Shown: positions 7,839 through 16,354, counted from the first letter of the stretch. The stretch is DNA of 27,215 bases from UBA2965 sp036526135 (GCA_036526135.1 DATCZA010000073.1:1-27215); one strand, 5' to 3'. Numbers and translations: made by a program. The notes: a model not told the origin generated them from the letters alone.

Positions 7839-8849
7839 TTGCGACGCCGTAAAAGTCACCAGGAGAGCGCCATCAGCGCAGACATCGCCATCATCGGAGC
7901 CGGCCTGGCCGGCTGCACCTGCGCATCTGCCCTGGCCAGGCACGGCCTGCGCGTGTTGATCCTGGAAAAGAGCGGTGACATCGGCGGCCGCCTGGCCACC
8001 CGACGGCGCCCCAAGGGCCATTGGAATCATGGCGCGCCTGCGCTCTCTCCCGGGGATCCGGCCTTCACGCAGTTCCTTGGGTCTCTGGAGTCTGCCGGGA
8101 CCGCGCAGCGCGAGGACGGTCCCGGGGGGCTGCCCCGCTTCCAAGGCCTGCCGGACATGCGCGAGCTGCTGCGCCCGCTCGTCGCCCGCACGCCACTCGC
8201 GTTCAACACCCTCGCGCGCCGCCTGTTTCGGCGCGGAGCCAGCTGGATGGTCGAAACCGAGTTCGGGGATCAAGGCCCTTTTCGAGCGGTGGTCGTCGCC
8301 CTGCCGGCACCCCAGGCTACCGACCTCCTTGCGCGAAGTCGACTTGACGGCTTGATGCCGCCAGCGCCTGTCACGATGGCGCCGGTGTGGACGCTGCTGC
8401 TCGGATTCGACGAGCAACGGCCGCCGCCGGCCCCTGCCGACCGCCGTATCGTCGAGCGGGTGATTCCACAGACCCATCGCCCCGGCGATCGGCCCGGATG
8501 GTGCGCGGAGCGCTGGGTCGTGCACGCAACGGCCCGGTGGTCGAGCGACCACGTCGAACTGGATGCTGCGGACGCCGGCGAGAGGCTCCTTCGGGCCCTC
8601 GCCCCCTCGCTGGCTGACGGAGACGCGGATCGACCCGACGTGGTCATGACACACCGGTGGCGGTTTGCGCAGACCACGTCACCCATGGGCAGAACCCACC
8701 TGTGGGATCCAGACACAGCGGTGGGTCTGGCGGGGGACTGGTGCCTGGGAGCGACGGCGGAGGACGCCTTTACCAGCGGCGGCGCGCTTGCCCGGGACAT
8801 CTCCAAATGCCTGCTGACTGACAGCGCCAAGGCGCAAGGCCATGCCTGA
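7839..8849 (+). CDS. FAD/NAD-dependent oxidoreductase (COG3380-like)
   Basis: About 325-336 aa. N-terminal dinucleotide-binding fold with IIGAGLAGCTCA and the ribose-binding Glu in LRVLILEKS, followed by GGRLATRR, and a C-terminal FAD-contact segment (VGLAGDWCLGATAEDAFTSG). This matches the NAD/FAD-dependent, amine-oxidase-like family that I recall beside photolyase genes in proteobacterial light-induced regulons; its reaction is not established. The only ordinary start in frame is TTG at 7839, which lacks a Shine-Dalgarno sequence. A strong AGGAGAG (7861-7867) instead precedes an ATC codon at 7872, where homologs would be expected to start. The last 8 bases overlap nei, so the two are translationally coupled. 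Confidence 0.88.
   Translation: MRRRKSHQESAISADIAIIGAGLAGCTCASALARHGLRVLILEKSGDIGGRLATRRRPKGHWNHGAPALSPGDPAFTQFLGSLESAGTAQREDGPGGLPRFQGLPDMRELLRPLVARTPLAFNTLARRLFRRGASWMVETEFGDQGPFRAVVVALPAPQATDLLARSRLDGLMPPAPVTMAPVWTLLLGFDEQRPPPAPADRRIVERVIPQTHRPGDRPGWCAERWVVHATARWSSDHVELDAADAGERLLRALAPSLADGDADRPDVVMTHRWRFAQTTSPMGRTHLWDPDTAVGLAGDWCLGATAEDAFTSGGALARDISKCLLTDSAKAQGHA
7861..7874 (+). promoter_or_regulatory. Shine-Dalgarno pointing at an ATC codon
   Basis: AGGAGAG at 7861-7867 is followed after four bases by ATC (7872-7874), in frame with the FAD oxidoreductase and giving an N-terminus (x-SADIAIIGAG) of the length usual for Rossmann-type FAD proteins. The spacing is ideal for initiation there, but the codon is not a standard start. 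Confidence 0.45.
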
Positions 8850-9663
8850 AGGACCTGAAATTCGCCGCGAAGCCGACCGGATCGAGGCAGCGGTCCAGGG
8901 GCAGAGAATCGAAAAGGTCTTCTTCGGTCTTGATCGCCTGTCTGTATGGTCCAGCACGCTCACCGGAGCAACGGTCGAGGCCGTGGGCACCCGGGGCAAG
9001 GCTCTGCTGACCACGTTCGACAACGGCTACACGCTCTACTCACACAACCAGTTGTACGGCAAGTGGATGGTCAGAAAGCGGGGCACGCTTCCGAAGACAA
9101 ACCGGCAACTCAGGGTCGCGCTGCACACGGCCAACGCCAGCGCCCTCCTTTACAGCGCATCGAGCATCGAGGTTCTGCCTACCGACGCGTTGCACGATTA
9201 CCCGCCCATTGCCCGGCTCGGACCGGACGTGCTCGACACGGAGCTCGAGTGGCGGGACGTCGCCCGACGTCTGCGAGATCCCGCATTCTCGGGGCGCGCC
9301 CTGGCCGCCCTGTACCTGGATCAGCACTTCATGGCCGGGATCGGCAACTACCTGCGTTCGGAGATTCTGCACACGGCCGGCGTGCACCCGTCGGTCAGGC
9401 CGAAGGAGCTGACCACTGCCCGCATAGGCCAGCTGGCACGCGCCACCCTGGCCATCAGCCGGCGGTCGTACGAGACGGGTGGCATCACCGCGAGCAAGGC
9501 AGCGGTCAGGCGCTTAAGAAAGCAAGGAATGTCGCGATCGGGCTACCGCTTCAGCGCTTTCGCGCGGGAGGGGCTGCCATGCCATCGTTGCGGCGAGCCC
9601 ATTGCTCGGATCACCGCGAACTCCCGGCGGCTGTACTACTGCCGAGCATGTCAGCCCCGTTGA
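8842..9663 (+). CDS. nei: Endonuclease VIII (Nei), DNA glycosylase/AP lyase
   Basis: 273 aa, the usual length. Removes oxidised pyrimidines and cuts the abasic site by beta,delta-elimination. The chain begins MPEGPEIRREAD, giving the catalytic Pro2 and Glu3, and contains Lys53 in TRGKALL, YSHNQLYGKW, RVEIL-like LRSEIL, and a C-terminal zinc finger with Cys247, Cys250, Cys267 and Cys270. Agreement with E. coli Nei runs along the whole protein (LLYSASxIE, GPDVLD, LDQxFxAGxGNYLR). It overlaps the FAD oxidoreductase by 8 bp. Next to a photolyase-like locus this suggests a repair function for light- or oxygen-induced damage, which is inference. Confidence 0.96.
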   Translation: MPEGPEIRREADRIEAAVQGQRIEKVFFGLDRLSVWSSTLTGATVEAVGTRGKALLTTFDNGYTLYSHNQLYGKWMVRKRGTLPKTNRQLRVALHTANASALLYSASSIEVLPTDALHDYPPIARLGPDVLDTELEWRDVARRLRDPAFSGRALAALYLDQHFMAGIGNYLRSEILHTAGVHPSVRPKELTTARIGQLARATLAISRRSYETGGITASKAAVRRLRKQGMSRSGYRFSAFAREGLPCHRCGEPIARITANSRRLYYCRACQPR

Positions 9664-9726
9664 GCCAACGGGCAGGCGTGTTGCGGGCGGACAAGTTGAC
9701 GAGGTGAGCCAACACAGCGCGCCCTG

Positions 9727-10008
9727 TCAGTCGAGCGCGCGGCGTCCCGGGAGGCGGCCACGGCGCTCATTATCGAAGTAAAACTGGTTGGGGATCGGCG
9801 AGCGTCGTTCGTCCTGACGGACATCGCTCCACTTCTTGTACTTACATCGGCAGTCCATGATCCGGTCGCAATCATCAAGCGGCAGCGGCGGCGCGTCGAC
9901 GACCAGCATACGATCCCCTGCGATTCGACGTGCCGCCTCACAGCAGACGTCGCCGGCAGGTTCCACCGAGACCGCGGAAAAAGAGGTGGCAGATTTGCGT
10001 TCCAGCAT
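9727..10008 (-). CDS. Small conserved Cys/Arg-rich protein
   Basis: 93 aa. The central part FSAVSVEPAGDVCCEAARRIAGDRMLVVDAP is followed by LPLDDCDRIMDCRCKYKKWSDVRQDERRS. This fits a small family I recall from Pseudomonas-like and related proteobacteria, whose members end with C...CxCxYxHxxDRRxxxDRR. The three cysteines of CDRIMDCRC could hold a metal. No signal peptide or TM segment. No clear Shine-Dalgarno sequence precedes ATG 10008, so the start is uncertain. Convergent with nei (63 bp gap). Function unknown. Confidence 0.72.
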   Translation of the reverse strand: MLERKSATSFSAVSVEPAGDVCCEAARRIAGDRMLVVDAPPLPLDDCDRIMDCRCKYKKWSDVRQDERRSPIPNQFYFDNERRGRLPGRRALD

Positions 10009-10078
10009 GAGTCAAGGAAGTTTTTAGCTTGTTGGACCCCTAAACTATCAACGAAACCAGCCCCGGTCTGTCGTAAAA

Positions 10079-10687
10079 ATGCAATTGAATTCAACTTCGA
10101 AAATGAGCGGCGCCGCAGAGCCCATCACATTGGGAAATCTCAGGCTCACAGGTCTGCGGCGAGCGATCGGCGCGCTGTGCGTCGCTGCCTGCTGCGCGGC
10201 ATGCACAGGCATCCCGGACGGCGTCGAGGCCGTGACCGACTTCCAGCTGGAGCGCTATCTGGGCACCTGGTACGAGATCGCGCGTCTGGATCACACCTTC
10301 GAAAGGGGGCTCACTCGAGTGACGGCCGAGTATGCCCGCCGAAGCGACGGTGGCATCAGCGTGACGAACCGCGGCTACGACGGCGCCCTTGGCGAGTGGC
10401 GGGAAGCCCGGGGCAAAGCCTACTTCCTCGGTAACCCCGCCACCGGCAGTCTGAAGGTGTCGTTCTTCGGGCCCTTTTACGGCGGCTATCACGTGATTGC
10501 TCTGGACAGTGAGGGCTACCAATGGGCCATGGTCGCGGGCCCGAGCCGTTCATATCTCTGGGTTCTCGCCAGAGACGCCGTTGTGCCAGACGAGACGTTC
10601 AACCGCCTGGTGGCGCGCGCCGCCGAGCTCGGCTTCCCAACCGAGAATCTCATATTCGTCGATCACTCCGGCGCGAATGCCCACTGA
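10079..10687 (+). CDS. blc: Outer-membrane lipoprotein lipocalin Blc
   Basis: 202 aa. Bacterial lipocalin of the Blc type, an outer-membrane lipoprotein thought to carry lysophospholipids or fatty acids. The mature part begins near CTGIPDGVEAV. The preceding LRRAIGALCVAACCAAC is a signal with a Cys-rich lipobox, Cys42 being the most likely lipidation site. Lipocalin landmarks: YLGTWYEIARLDHTFERG (the GxW motif), VTAEYARRSDGGISVTNRG, GSLKVSFFGPFYGGYHVIALD and the late LGFPTENLIFVDH. Neither ATG 10079 nor the in-frame ATG 10103 has a good Shine-Dalgarno sequence; the latter would give a more usual signal length. Confidence 0.92.
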   Translation: MQLNSTSKMSGAAEPITLGNLRLTGLRRAIGALCVAACCAACTGIPDGVEAVTDFQLERYLGTWYEIARLDHTFERGLTRVTAEYARRSDGGISVTNRGYDGALGEWREARGKAYFLGNPATGSLKVSFFGPFYGGYHVIALDSEGYQWAMVAGPSRSYLWVLARDAVVPDETFNRLVARAAELGFPTENLIFVDHSGANAH

Positions 10688-10823
10688 AAGACGGGCGGTA
10701 AGGGCGACCCGCCGGGCTGATGACCCAATCTGGCCATGGCCATGACCGGCTGTTAGGCATCTTTCTACAAATCGCTCACAAAACGGCGTTCCTTCGACGC
10801 CGCGCCACGTCTAACCTACTTGA

Positions 10824-11039
10824 ATGATCGGGGGGCCAGAATACGACACACCAGCGCACCGGCGTTGGGATAGGGGCAGCGAAAGCGACGGCCCGATGCC
10901 CACCCGCCATCGGCGCTCACACGGCGGTCCCGACAGGAACCCAAGCACGCTGTACGACCCCCGCCAACTGGCTTTGCTGCCTGAACTCCAGGGCGATCTC
11001 TTCGAGGAGCTGTCCAGTTCCATGGAAAGCGGGCGATGA
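10824..11039 (+). CDS. Possible small protein coupled to the following membrane protein
   Basis: 71 aa, Arg/Gly/Pro-rich first half, then a plausible amphipathic end (YDPRQLALLPELQGDLFEELSSSM). Its stop overlaps the next start as ATGA, the typical arrangement for translational coupling, and it fills most of the 348-bp gap after blc. Against it: no Shine-Dalgarno sequence, no recognised family and low-complexity codon content. No other feature is seen between 10688 and 10823. Confidence 0.3.
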   Translation: MIGGPEYDTPAHRRWDRGSESDGPMPTRHRRSHGGPDRNPSTLYDPRQLALLPELQGDLFEELSSSMESGR

Positions 11040-11644
11040 CGATGACCTGGACGCAGATCCTCGCAACCTACCTCGTCGTCGGCGGCACCGTTCTCCTATT
11101 CACCCCAGTCCGGCCCACGCTCGCGCGTCATCTGAACCTATACGAGCAGCGCCACATTTCCCGCCTGGCGTTCGTCGTCTATGCCGGTATCGTCGTGGCC
11201 AGCGACCTGCTCCTCTGGCCGTTTCTCGCCGCCAAACATCGCCCCTCGCGCCGGCGGGTCAACAAGCCGGAGCACGCGGTCCTGGACCCGGAGCTGATTG
11301 AGGAGCAGAAAATTCTGCGCGACTCACTCGGGCAGATGGGCGACGACGGCGTCAACAATGACGAGCTTACGGCAGCTACGGGGGATTTCGGGCGCGAAGC
11401 ATCGAACCCGATTCCGTGCAACACGGTTTTCGGCAGCACCGCGTACCTGGCAAGGCTGAGATTCTCAGACGGTGCGAAGATACTCTTCGACCGCCTGGGC
11501 TCTGTATCCTCGGACGCCTCTCGGTACCCCGTCGACTGCTACGCCATCAAGCATCCCGACGGCCGCGGCCTTGGCGTTTTCTACATTTCCCCCTATCACA
11601 AGCGCAACTCACGAAAAGCGCCCGAGGGTTTCTCAATCGACTGA
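11036..11644 (+). CDS. Unknown protein with two N-terminal TM segments
   Basis: 202 aa. Hydrophobic helices at about 6-24 (ILATYLVVGGTVLLFTPV) and 44-66 (RLAFVVYAGIVVASDLLLWPF), then a polar domain. The domain holds an acidic linker (ELIEEQKILRDSLGQMGDDG) and a conserved-looking core NPIPCNTVFGSTAYLARLRFSDG...VDCYAIKHPDGRGLGVFYISPY. The topology suggests an inner-membrane hairpin with the soluble part on one side. Similar NPIP...YL.RLR proteins occur in Pseudomonas-like genomes as hypothetical proteins, from memory. ATG 11042 is an alternative start. Convergent with the DUF5916 gene, 6 bp away. Function unknown. Confidence 0.7.
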   Translation: MTMTWTQILATYLVVGGTVLLFTPVRPTLARHLNLYEQRHISRLAFVVYAGIVVASDLLLWPFLAAKHRPSRRRVNKPEHAVLDPELIEEQKILRDSLGQMGDDGVNNDELTAATGDFGREASNPIPCNTVFGSTAYLARLRFSDGAKILFDRLGSVSSDASRYPVDCYAIKHPDGRGLGVFYISPYHKRNSRKAPEGFSID

Positions 11645-11650
11645 GCGGCG

Positions 11651-14104
11651 TCAGCTTCCGAACCGATAGCGAAGCTTGACCACGATCTTCTCGAACACCG
11701 GGTCCGAGAACGATGACTCCAGCAGATCCGCAAAGCTCGCCCTCGGCGGACCCTGCGCCCCGTTCAACGTGTAGACCACGAACAGGTCCGACAACGGGGC
11801 GAGCTCCCAGCGATAACGCAGCTGCACATTCAGGTTGGATATCGTGAAATCGTCGCTCTGCTCCCAAGGTTTGTCGACCTCGTCGAGCTCGCCTTCGTTC
11901 TCAGGAATCTGGAAGAACCTCTGCTCACGGGCCTGAATGCCCACCCACTGCGCGGAGAGCCGGATCTGCTGCTTTGCCGTGAAGAAGAAGTCGATGCCCA
12001 ACGTGGGGCGCCACTCCCGGGTATCGAACGTGGTGAAGTGGTTGTTGGGACCGTCGAAGTCCTCCGGAGCGTCCTGGTGCAGCAGCCAACCGTCCCGACG
12101 CACGTACTCAGTGAACAGATCCAACTTCATTCGCTGGGACGGCCGCCAGGTCGCGCCGAGCCTGGCCTTGATCGCCATTCCATGAACCGTCTCCTCGTCC
12201 AGATCGAAGCCGACCCGATAGCTGAGCGAACGGGAGGGATCGGAGAAGTAATCGACGTTGCCTTCCCACCGGCTGGGGATGACGAAGGAGCCGTTGCCAA
12301 AACTGTTGAGATCGTCGGTCCGGCGACCGAAGAACAGCGCGGACGCCCGCACACGGCCCAGATTGTTCAGCAACATGTTTGTCGAAGCAGAAGCCCCCTG
12401 CCGGGTGACGTCCCCGTCGCCGTTCACCTCGTAAATCGACAGCCCGCTCAGGTTGAGCTGCCGGGCCCAGCCGACGCTGGGGTTGGTGTAGTCGACGCCG
12501 ATGCCGCCCCGGGTGATGTCGTTGCGCTGCAGAAAGCCCAGATCGTTGATATCCAGCTTGTCGTCGTAGTACTCGAATTCGAAGTTGACCTTGAGGCCAC
12601 GACGCGGGGTATACACCGCATCCGCGAACGTGCCCCATCCGTCACCGACGCTGTCCTTGTCCGAGTAAAGCACCTGGCCGTCGAGCTTCCACGAGCCGTT
12701 TCCCGTCATGTAGTGATAGTCGATCCCATGCACGACGGCGTCCTCCTCGGGATGGGCCGTGAGAGTGGAGATGGTGCCCAGAGCCCGGTAACTTCCGTAG
12801 GAAACGTCTTCCCAGAGCAGGCGGGCAACCCCGTATTCGCTTCCGGACTGCTCGAACCTCAGGTCGTCTACCTTGAACGTCACGTCGTCTTCCATGGCGC
12901 CGAGCAGACCGTAGCGCAATGAGCCCAACTGGCCGGTGGCCTTGACCGCTCCGTAAAGTTCGACGGGCTGGTCGAGCTGCCTGGACGGGATCGCAACCCC
13001 CTCCGGCACGTCGGGCGGCCGCGGCGAACCGCCGATGCGCCGCGTGTTCACCACCGTGACCGGAAAAAAGTTCTTAGACGCGTCGGCTCTCGGCGAGGTG
13101 AGAAAAATATCGCGGCCCTCCAGGAAGAACAGCCGCTTCTCGGGGAAAAAAGTCTCCAGAGCCGAAAGATTCACGATGACCGCGTCCGACTCAACGTTGC
13201 CGAAATCGGGCAAAACGGATGCGGAAACCTGGAAATTGCTGGACGGCCGCCAGAACACCTCGGCGCCGGCCCGGAAATCGGTCTCCTTCTCCACCTGATC
13301 CTGGGTCACCGAGGTGTAAGGAATCACGCTCCACTGCTGGCGCGGGTCCACGCCTTCCATCTCCAGCGGCCGCATGTACTGGATCCACTTGGTGATGGTG
13401 AAAGGCAGGGCGGGCACGCCCCAGCGCTCGCCGATTGCCACGGAGCGACGCGACGCAAAGAGCGACATGCGCCGGGTGCCCGCTTCCTTCGGCATCGCCA
13501 GCTGCGACCAGGGAACGAAGAACTCCGCCGACCACCCCTTTTCGGTCAGGGCGGTTTCTCCGTACCACACTCCGTCCCAGTCACGGTTGAACTGAGCCTC
13601 GGGAATGAGGGTCCCGTCGGTTTTGACCCCGCTGGCGGCAAGGGACATCCAGTATCCGTACTTGCCGTCGCCGGATGTGTCGAGAACCAGGCCGACGAAG
13701 TCACCGAAGTTCGTCCCCGTGTCCCGCGGCGAAAGAACCGAGACGATCATGTCACGCGGCTGCTCCAGATCGTAGCCGGCGTAGATGCCGCGCTCGGTGT
13801 AGATGAGCATCAACTTCGTTTCCCAGCGGGGCTTTTCCATGGTGTCCGGGTCGATGACGATGAAGTCGCGGATGACCGTCGCATCCGCCCAGGCCGCGTC
13901 GTCGAGGCGGCCGTCCACCCGGATGGACGCCTGTTCGTGGAACCTGTAAGGAATGTCGACGACCTCACCGGTATTGAGCTCGGCAGACCTGGATTGCGCA
14001 GCGCCGGCTGTGGATTCGGCCAGGCTACGTCCCGCAACGATCAGGGCTAAAGCCACCATGAGAACGCGGCACCGGGTCATGCTGGGGCGCTCAGATGGCC
14101 GCAT
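11651..14104 (-). CDS. Outer-membrane protein with CBM9-like and DUF5916 domains
   Basis: 817 aa (809 if ATG 14080 is used). Signal peptide within MTRCRVLMVALALIVAGRSLA. Residues about 55-235 form a CBM9-like sugar-binding fold (IRVDGRLDDAAWADA, FVGLVLDTSGDGKYGYW, WYGETALTEKGWSAEFFVPWSQL). The rest is the DUF5916 beta-barrel region, marked by ALETFFPEKRLFFLEGRDIF and many alternating aromatic strands up to LRYRFGS. Proteins of this kind occur in bacteria that degrade proteins, polysaccharides or aromatics, and are presumed surface proteins; the ligand is unknown. It follows the small zinc-ribbon-like gene closely, or overlaps it by 14 bp with the longer start. Confidence 0.85.
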   Translation of the reverse strand: MRPSERPSMTRCRVLMVALALIVAGRSLAESTAGAAQSRSAELNTGEVVDIPYRFHEQASIRVDGRLDDAAWADATVIRDFIVIDPDTMEKPRWETKLMLIYTERGIYAGYDLEQPRDMIVSVLSPRDTGTNFGDFVGLVLDTSGDGKYGYWMSLAASGVKTDGTLIPEAQFNRDWDGVWYGETALTEKGWSAEFFVPWSQLAMPKEAGTRRMSLFASRRSVAIGERWGVPALPFTITKWIQYMRPLEMEGVDPRQQWSVIPYTSVTQDQVEKETDFRAGAEVFWRPSSNFQVSASVLPDFGNVESDAVIVNLSALETFFPEKRLFFLEGRDIFLTSPRADASKNFFPVTVVNTRRIGGSPRPPDVPEGVAIPSRQLDQPVELYGAVKATGQLGSLRYGLLGAMEDDVTFKVDDLRFEQSGSEYGVARLLWEDVSYGSYRALGTISTLTAHPEEDAVVHGIDYHYMTGNGSWKLDGQVLYSDKDSVGDGWGTFADAVYTPRRGLKVNFEFEYYDDKLDINDLGFLQRNDITRGGIGVDYTNPSVGWARQLNLSGLSIYEVNGDGDVTRQGASASTNMLLNNLGRVRASALFFGRRTDDLNSFGNGSFVIPSRWEGNVDYFSDPSRSLSYRVGFDLDEETVHGMAIKARLGATWRPSQRMKLDLFTEYVRRDGWLLHQDAPEDFDGPNNHFTTFDTREWRPTLGIDFFFTAKQQIRLSAQWVGIQAREQRFFQIPENEGELDEVDKPWEQSDDFTISNLNVQLRYRWELAPLSDLFVVYTLNGAQGPPRASFADLLESSFSDPVFEKIVVKLRYRFGS

Positions 14105-14276
14105 TCTTGGTCGCGCCGCAGCGCTGGCAGCGATGGACGGTCACCAGCCCGCCCTGCTTGACGTCGAAGCGCTGCTGCTTGTCGACCACCCATTTGTGGA
14201 ATCCTCTCGCACACAAGGTCCGGCCTTTGGCTTTCTCCTTGAGGCTGCGCTTCTTGAACGGCAGGACGTCAGCCAT
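14091..14276 (-). CDS. Small conserved zinc-ribbon-like protein
   Basis: 61 aa from the preferred start: MADVLPFKKRSLKEKAKGRTLCARGFHKWVV..., ending TVHRCQRCGATKNAAI. The single Cys plus His in LCARGFHKW and the later CQRCG pair give four possible zinc ligands. The family is a short basic protein common in Pseudomonas and relatives, without known function. The frame extends upstream to an ATG at 14366, but GGGAG stands before ATG 14276 and the extension has no family look. Basic and cytosolic; RNA or DNA binding is only a guess. Confidence 0.78.
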   Translation of the reverse strand: MADVLPFKKRSLKEKAKGRTLCARGFHKWVVDKQQRFDVKQGGLVTVHRCQRCGATKNAAI

Positions 14277-14400
14277 CGCGGCTCCCGGATTCTGCAAAAG
14301 TTGACCGGCCCGACACACCGGCATGGGGTTCGCCGGGGGCGAATTGTTGCAGCTTTGCAGGTTCAACGCTCGCCGATCGTTGCCCGGCGCAGCAAGGCCC

Positions 14401-14757
14401 TCAATTCAGCAACAGGTTCTCGATGGCACTTACCAGCTCGGCAGGCCTGACCGGCTTGGTGAGGATGGCTGCCGCCCCACTCTCGAGAATCGATTGAGTC
14501 ACGGGGCTCTCCGGTCGAGCGGTCAGGCCGACGATGGGTACGCCCGTATCCGCCAGCGCCAGGGCGACGTCGTCGCCGCCGATACCCTGCAGGTGGGGGT
14601 CGAGGACCAGGCAGTCGATGTCCCGGTCGTGCTCGAACGCGTCGAGAAAAGCCTCTCCGCTGGCAAAGACTTTGGCCAGCCAGCCCCGACTCTCAGCGAG
14701 CAGGGTCATGGCATCCAGAATGGCCACATCATCGTCTACCACCGCAATGGAAACCAT
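14401..14757 (-). CDS. Stand-alone response-regulator receiver domain
   Basis: 118 aa from ATG 14757. CheY-like fold: acidic triad in IAVVDDDVAI (Asp8-Asp10), phospho-acceptor Asp53 in VLDPHL, Thr79 in VGLTARP and Lys101 in ILTKPVRP. No output domain follows, so it works as a shuttle or by protein contact. It lies 70 bp after the hybrid kinase gene on the same strand and is probably its partner. A longer frame to ATG 14814 exists but adds residues foreign to the fold. Confidence 0.9.
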   Translation of the reverse strand: MVSIAVVDDDVAILDAMTLLAESRGWLAKVFASGEAFLDAFEHDRDIDCLVLDPHLQGIGGDDVALALADTGVPIVGLTARPESPVTQSILESGAAAILTKPVRPAELVSAIENLLLN

Positions 14758-14827
14758 CGCCCACCGTCCGCATTTGCCTTTTAGCGAGGTTAAGGCGGGC
14801 AGCTGTGGCCTCAATTCGGGAATCTAC

Positions 14828-16354
14828 CTAGCCGGGCCCACGTCCGGCGTCGAGTCCCCGCTCGATGAGACTGATGAGGTGATTGGTGTCGACGGGTTTG
14901 CGCAGGACGGTGCAGTTGGATATCGCGGCCTCGTCGATGACTTTGCCGGAGGTATCACCGGTCATCAGCACCGTCGGCAGATAGCTGCCCCGCAGCTCGC
15001 GCGCGCGCCGGATGACTTCGATGCCGTTGGCGCCCGGCAGGCGGAAGTCGGACACCACCATGTCGGGAGACAGCCCCTCCTCCAGCATGGCGATGGCCCT
15101 GTTGCCGTCGAGCGCCGAGCGCACCGAGATCCCGGCGAGTTCCAGCATCATCGTCGTCGCGTCCACGATGGCGGGGTCATCGTCTACGAAGAGGATCACC
15201 GGTTCGCCAGGAGCCAACTGGCCGGTCTGCGGTTGGCCCGGGACCGTCTCCTCCTCGTCCAGCAGCCCCAGGGGCACCAGAATGCTGAAACATGAGCCCT
15301 CGCCCACGGTGGAAGCCACCTCCAGCGGGCAGTCGAGCAAGCTGGCTACCTGTTTCACAATGGACAGACCGAGACCCAGCCCTTTGCGCCGGTCGCGGAC
15401 CGGATTGTCGAGCTGGAAATACTCCTCGAAGATGGTGTCGATGGCTTCCCCCGGAATGCCGATACCCGTGTCGCGCACCTCGACGCGCAGGTGGTCTCCA
15501 CTCTCGGCCGCGGAGACGGCGACGCTGCCTTCCTCCGTATAACGAACCGCATTGCCCACGAAGTTGGCCAGGATCCGCTGCAGCAGCGCTGGATCCGTGC
15601 GAACGACGGCCTCGGTGGGCTCAATGGATAGCGTGAGGCCTTTGCCCTCCGCCTCGGGAGCACAGTCTGCGACCAGCTCGTCGAACAGACTCTGAAGCCG
15701 GAAATCCCGCACCTCTGGCGTAATCGAGCCCGAGTCCAGCTTGGAGACGTCCAGAAGCGCATCGAGCAGCTCACGCATCACGTCCAGAGACTTGTCTATC
15801 TTGGCGCTGACTTCCAACGCCTTGTCCTGGTCCTGACGCACCACCCGGTTGAGCACGTCGAGATAGATGGCGATGGATTGCAGGGGTTGCCGCAGATCAT
15901 GGCTGGCAGCTGCCAGGAACCTGGACTTGATCGCCGTGGCGCGCTCCGCGGTGTCCTTGGCGGCACTCAGCTCGACCTCGAAAGCCTTTCTTTCCGTGAC
16001 GTCGCGTATGGCGCTGATGACCAGCATACCCTGGTCCGTGCTGACAGGGCTCAAGCTGATCTCGATGGGAAACTCCGAGCCGTCCCGACGACGCCCGTAG
16101 AGGTCGAGCCCGGCACCCATGGGCCGGACCCGCGGCGCAGACATGAAGTCGGCGCGATGTGCGCCATGGGCTGCACGCAACCGCTCGGGCAGCAGCTGGT
16201 CGACGTTCAGACCGATGAGGGCTTCCGGCGCGTAACCGAGCACCTCGCCGACCTGCGCATTCGCAAAGACGATTACGCCAGCCGAATCCGCCACCACGGT
16301 CGCGTCCGGCGCTGCATCGAGCAGATCACGGACGTGACTTTCCTTGAAATCCAT
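14828..16354 (-). CDS. PAS hybrid histidine kinase with C-terminal receiver
   Basis: 508 aa, cytosolic, no TM segment. Order: PAS sensor (about 8-125, DLLDAAPDATVVADSAGVIVFAN...ISAIRDVTERK), dimerisation/phospho-acceptor domain with His152 in ASHDLRQPLQ, catalytic ATP-binding domain (Asn268 in NFVGNAVRYT, DTGIGIP at 295-301, GLGLGLSI at 325-332), and receiver (about 386-500) with Asp390-Asp392, phospho-acceptor Asp436 in SDFRLPG and Lys486. GGGGGAG precedes the ATG. It resembles the orphan PAS hybrid kinases whose DLRQPLQ box is shared by NahK-type proteins. Signal unknown; PAS could bind haem, flavin or a small molecule, but no diagnostic residue is evident. Confidence 0.92.
   Translation of the reverse strand: MDFKESHVRDLLDAAPDATVVADSAGVIVFANAQVGEVLGYAPEALIGLNVDQLLPERLRAAHGAHRADFMSAPRVRPMGAGLDLYGRRRDGSEFPIEISLSPVSTDQGMLVISAIRDVTERKAFEVELSAAKDTAERATAIKSRFLAAASHDLRQPLQSIAIYLDVLNRVVRQDQDKALEVSAKIDKSLDVMRELLDALLDVSKLDSGSITPEVRDFRLQSLFDELVADCAPEAEGKGLTLSIEPTEAVVRTDPALLQRILANFVGNAVRYTEEGSVAVSAAESGDHLRVEVRDTGIGIPGEAIDTIFEEYFQLDNPVRDRRKGLGLGLSIVKQVASLLDCPLEVASTVGEGSCFSILVPLGLLDEEETVPGQPQTGQLAPGEPVILFVDDDPAIVDATTMMLELAGISVRSALDGNRAIAMLEEGLSPDMVVSDFRLPGANGIEVIRRARELRGSYLPTVLMTGDTSGKVIDEAAISNCTVLRKPVDTNHLISLIERGLDAGRGPG

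Noticed and set aside
9661..9713. Repeated TGAGCCAAC at 9661 and 9705
   Set aside because: Only nine bases, one copy overlapping the nei stop; no further copies or structure to suggest an element.
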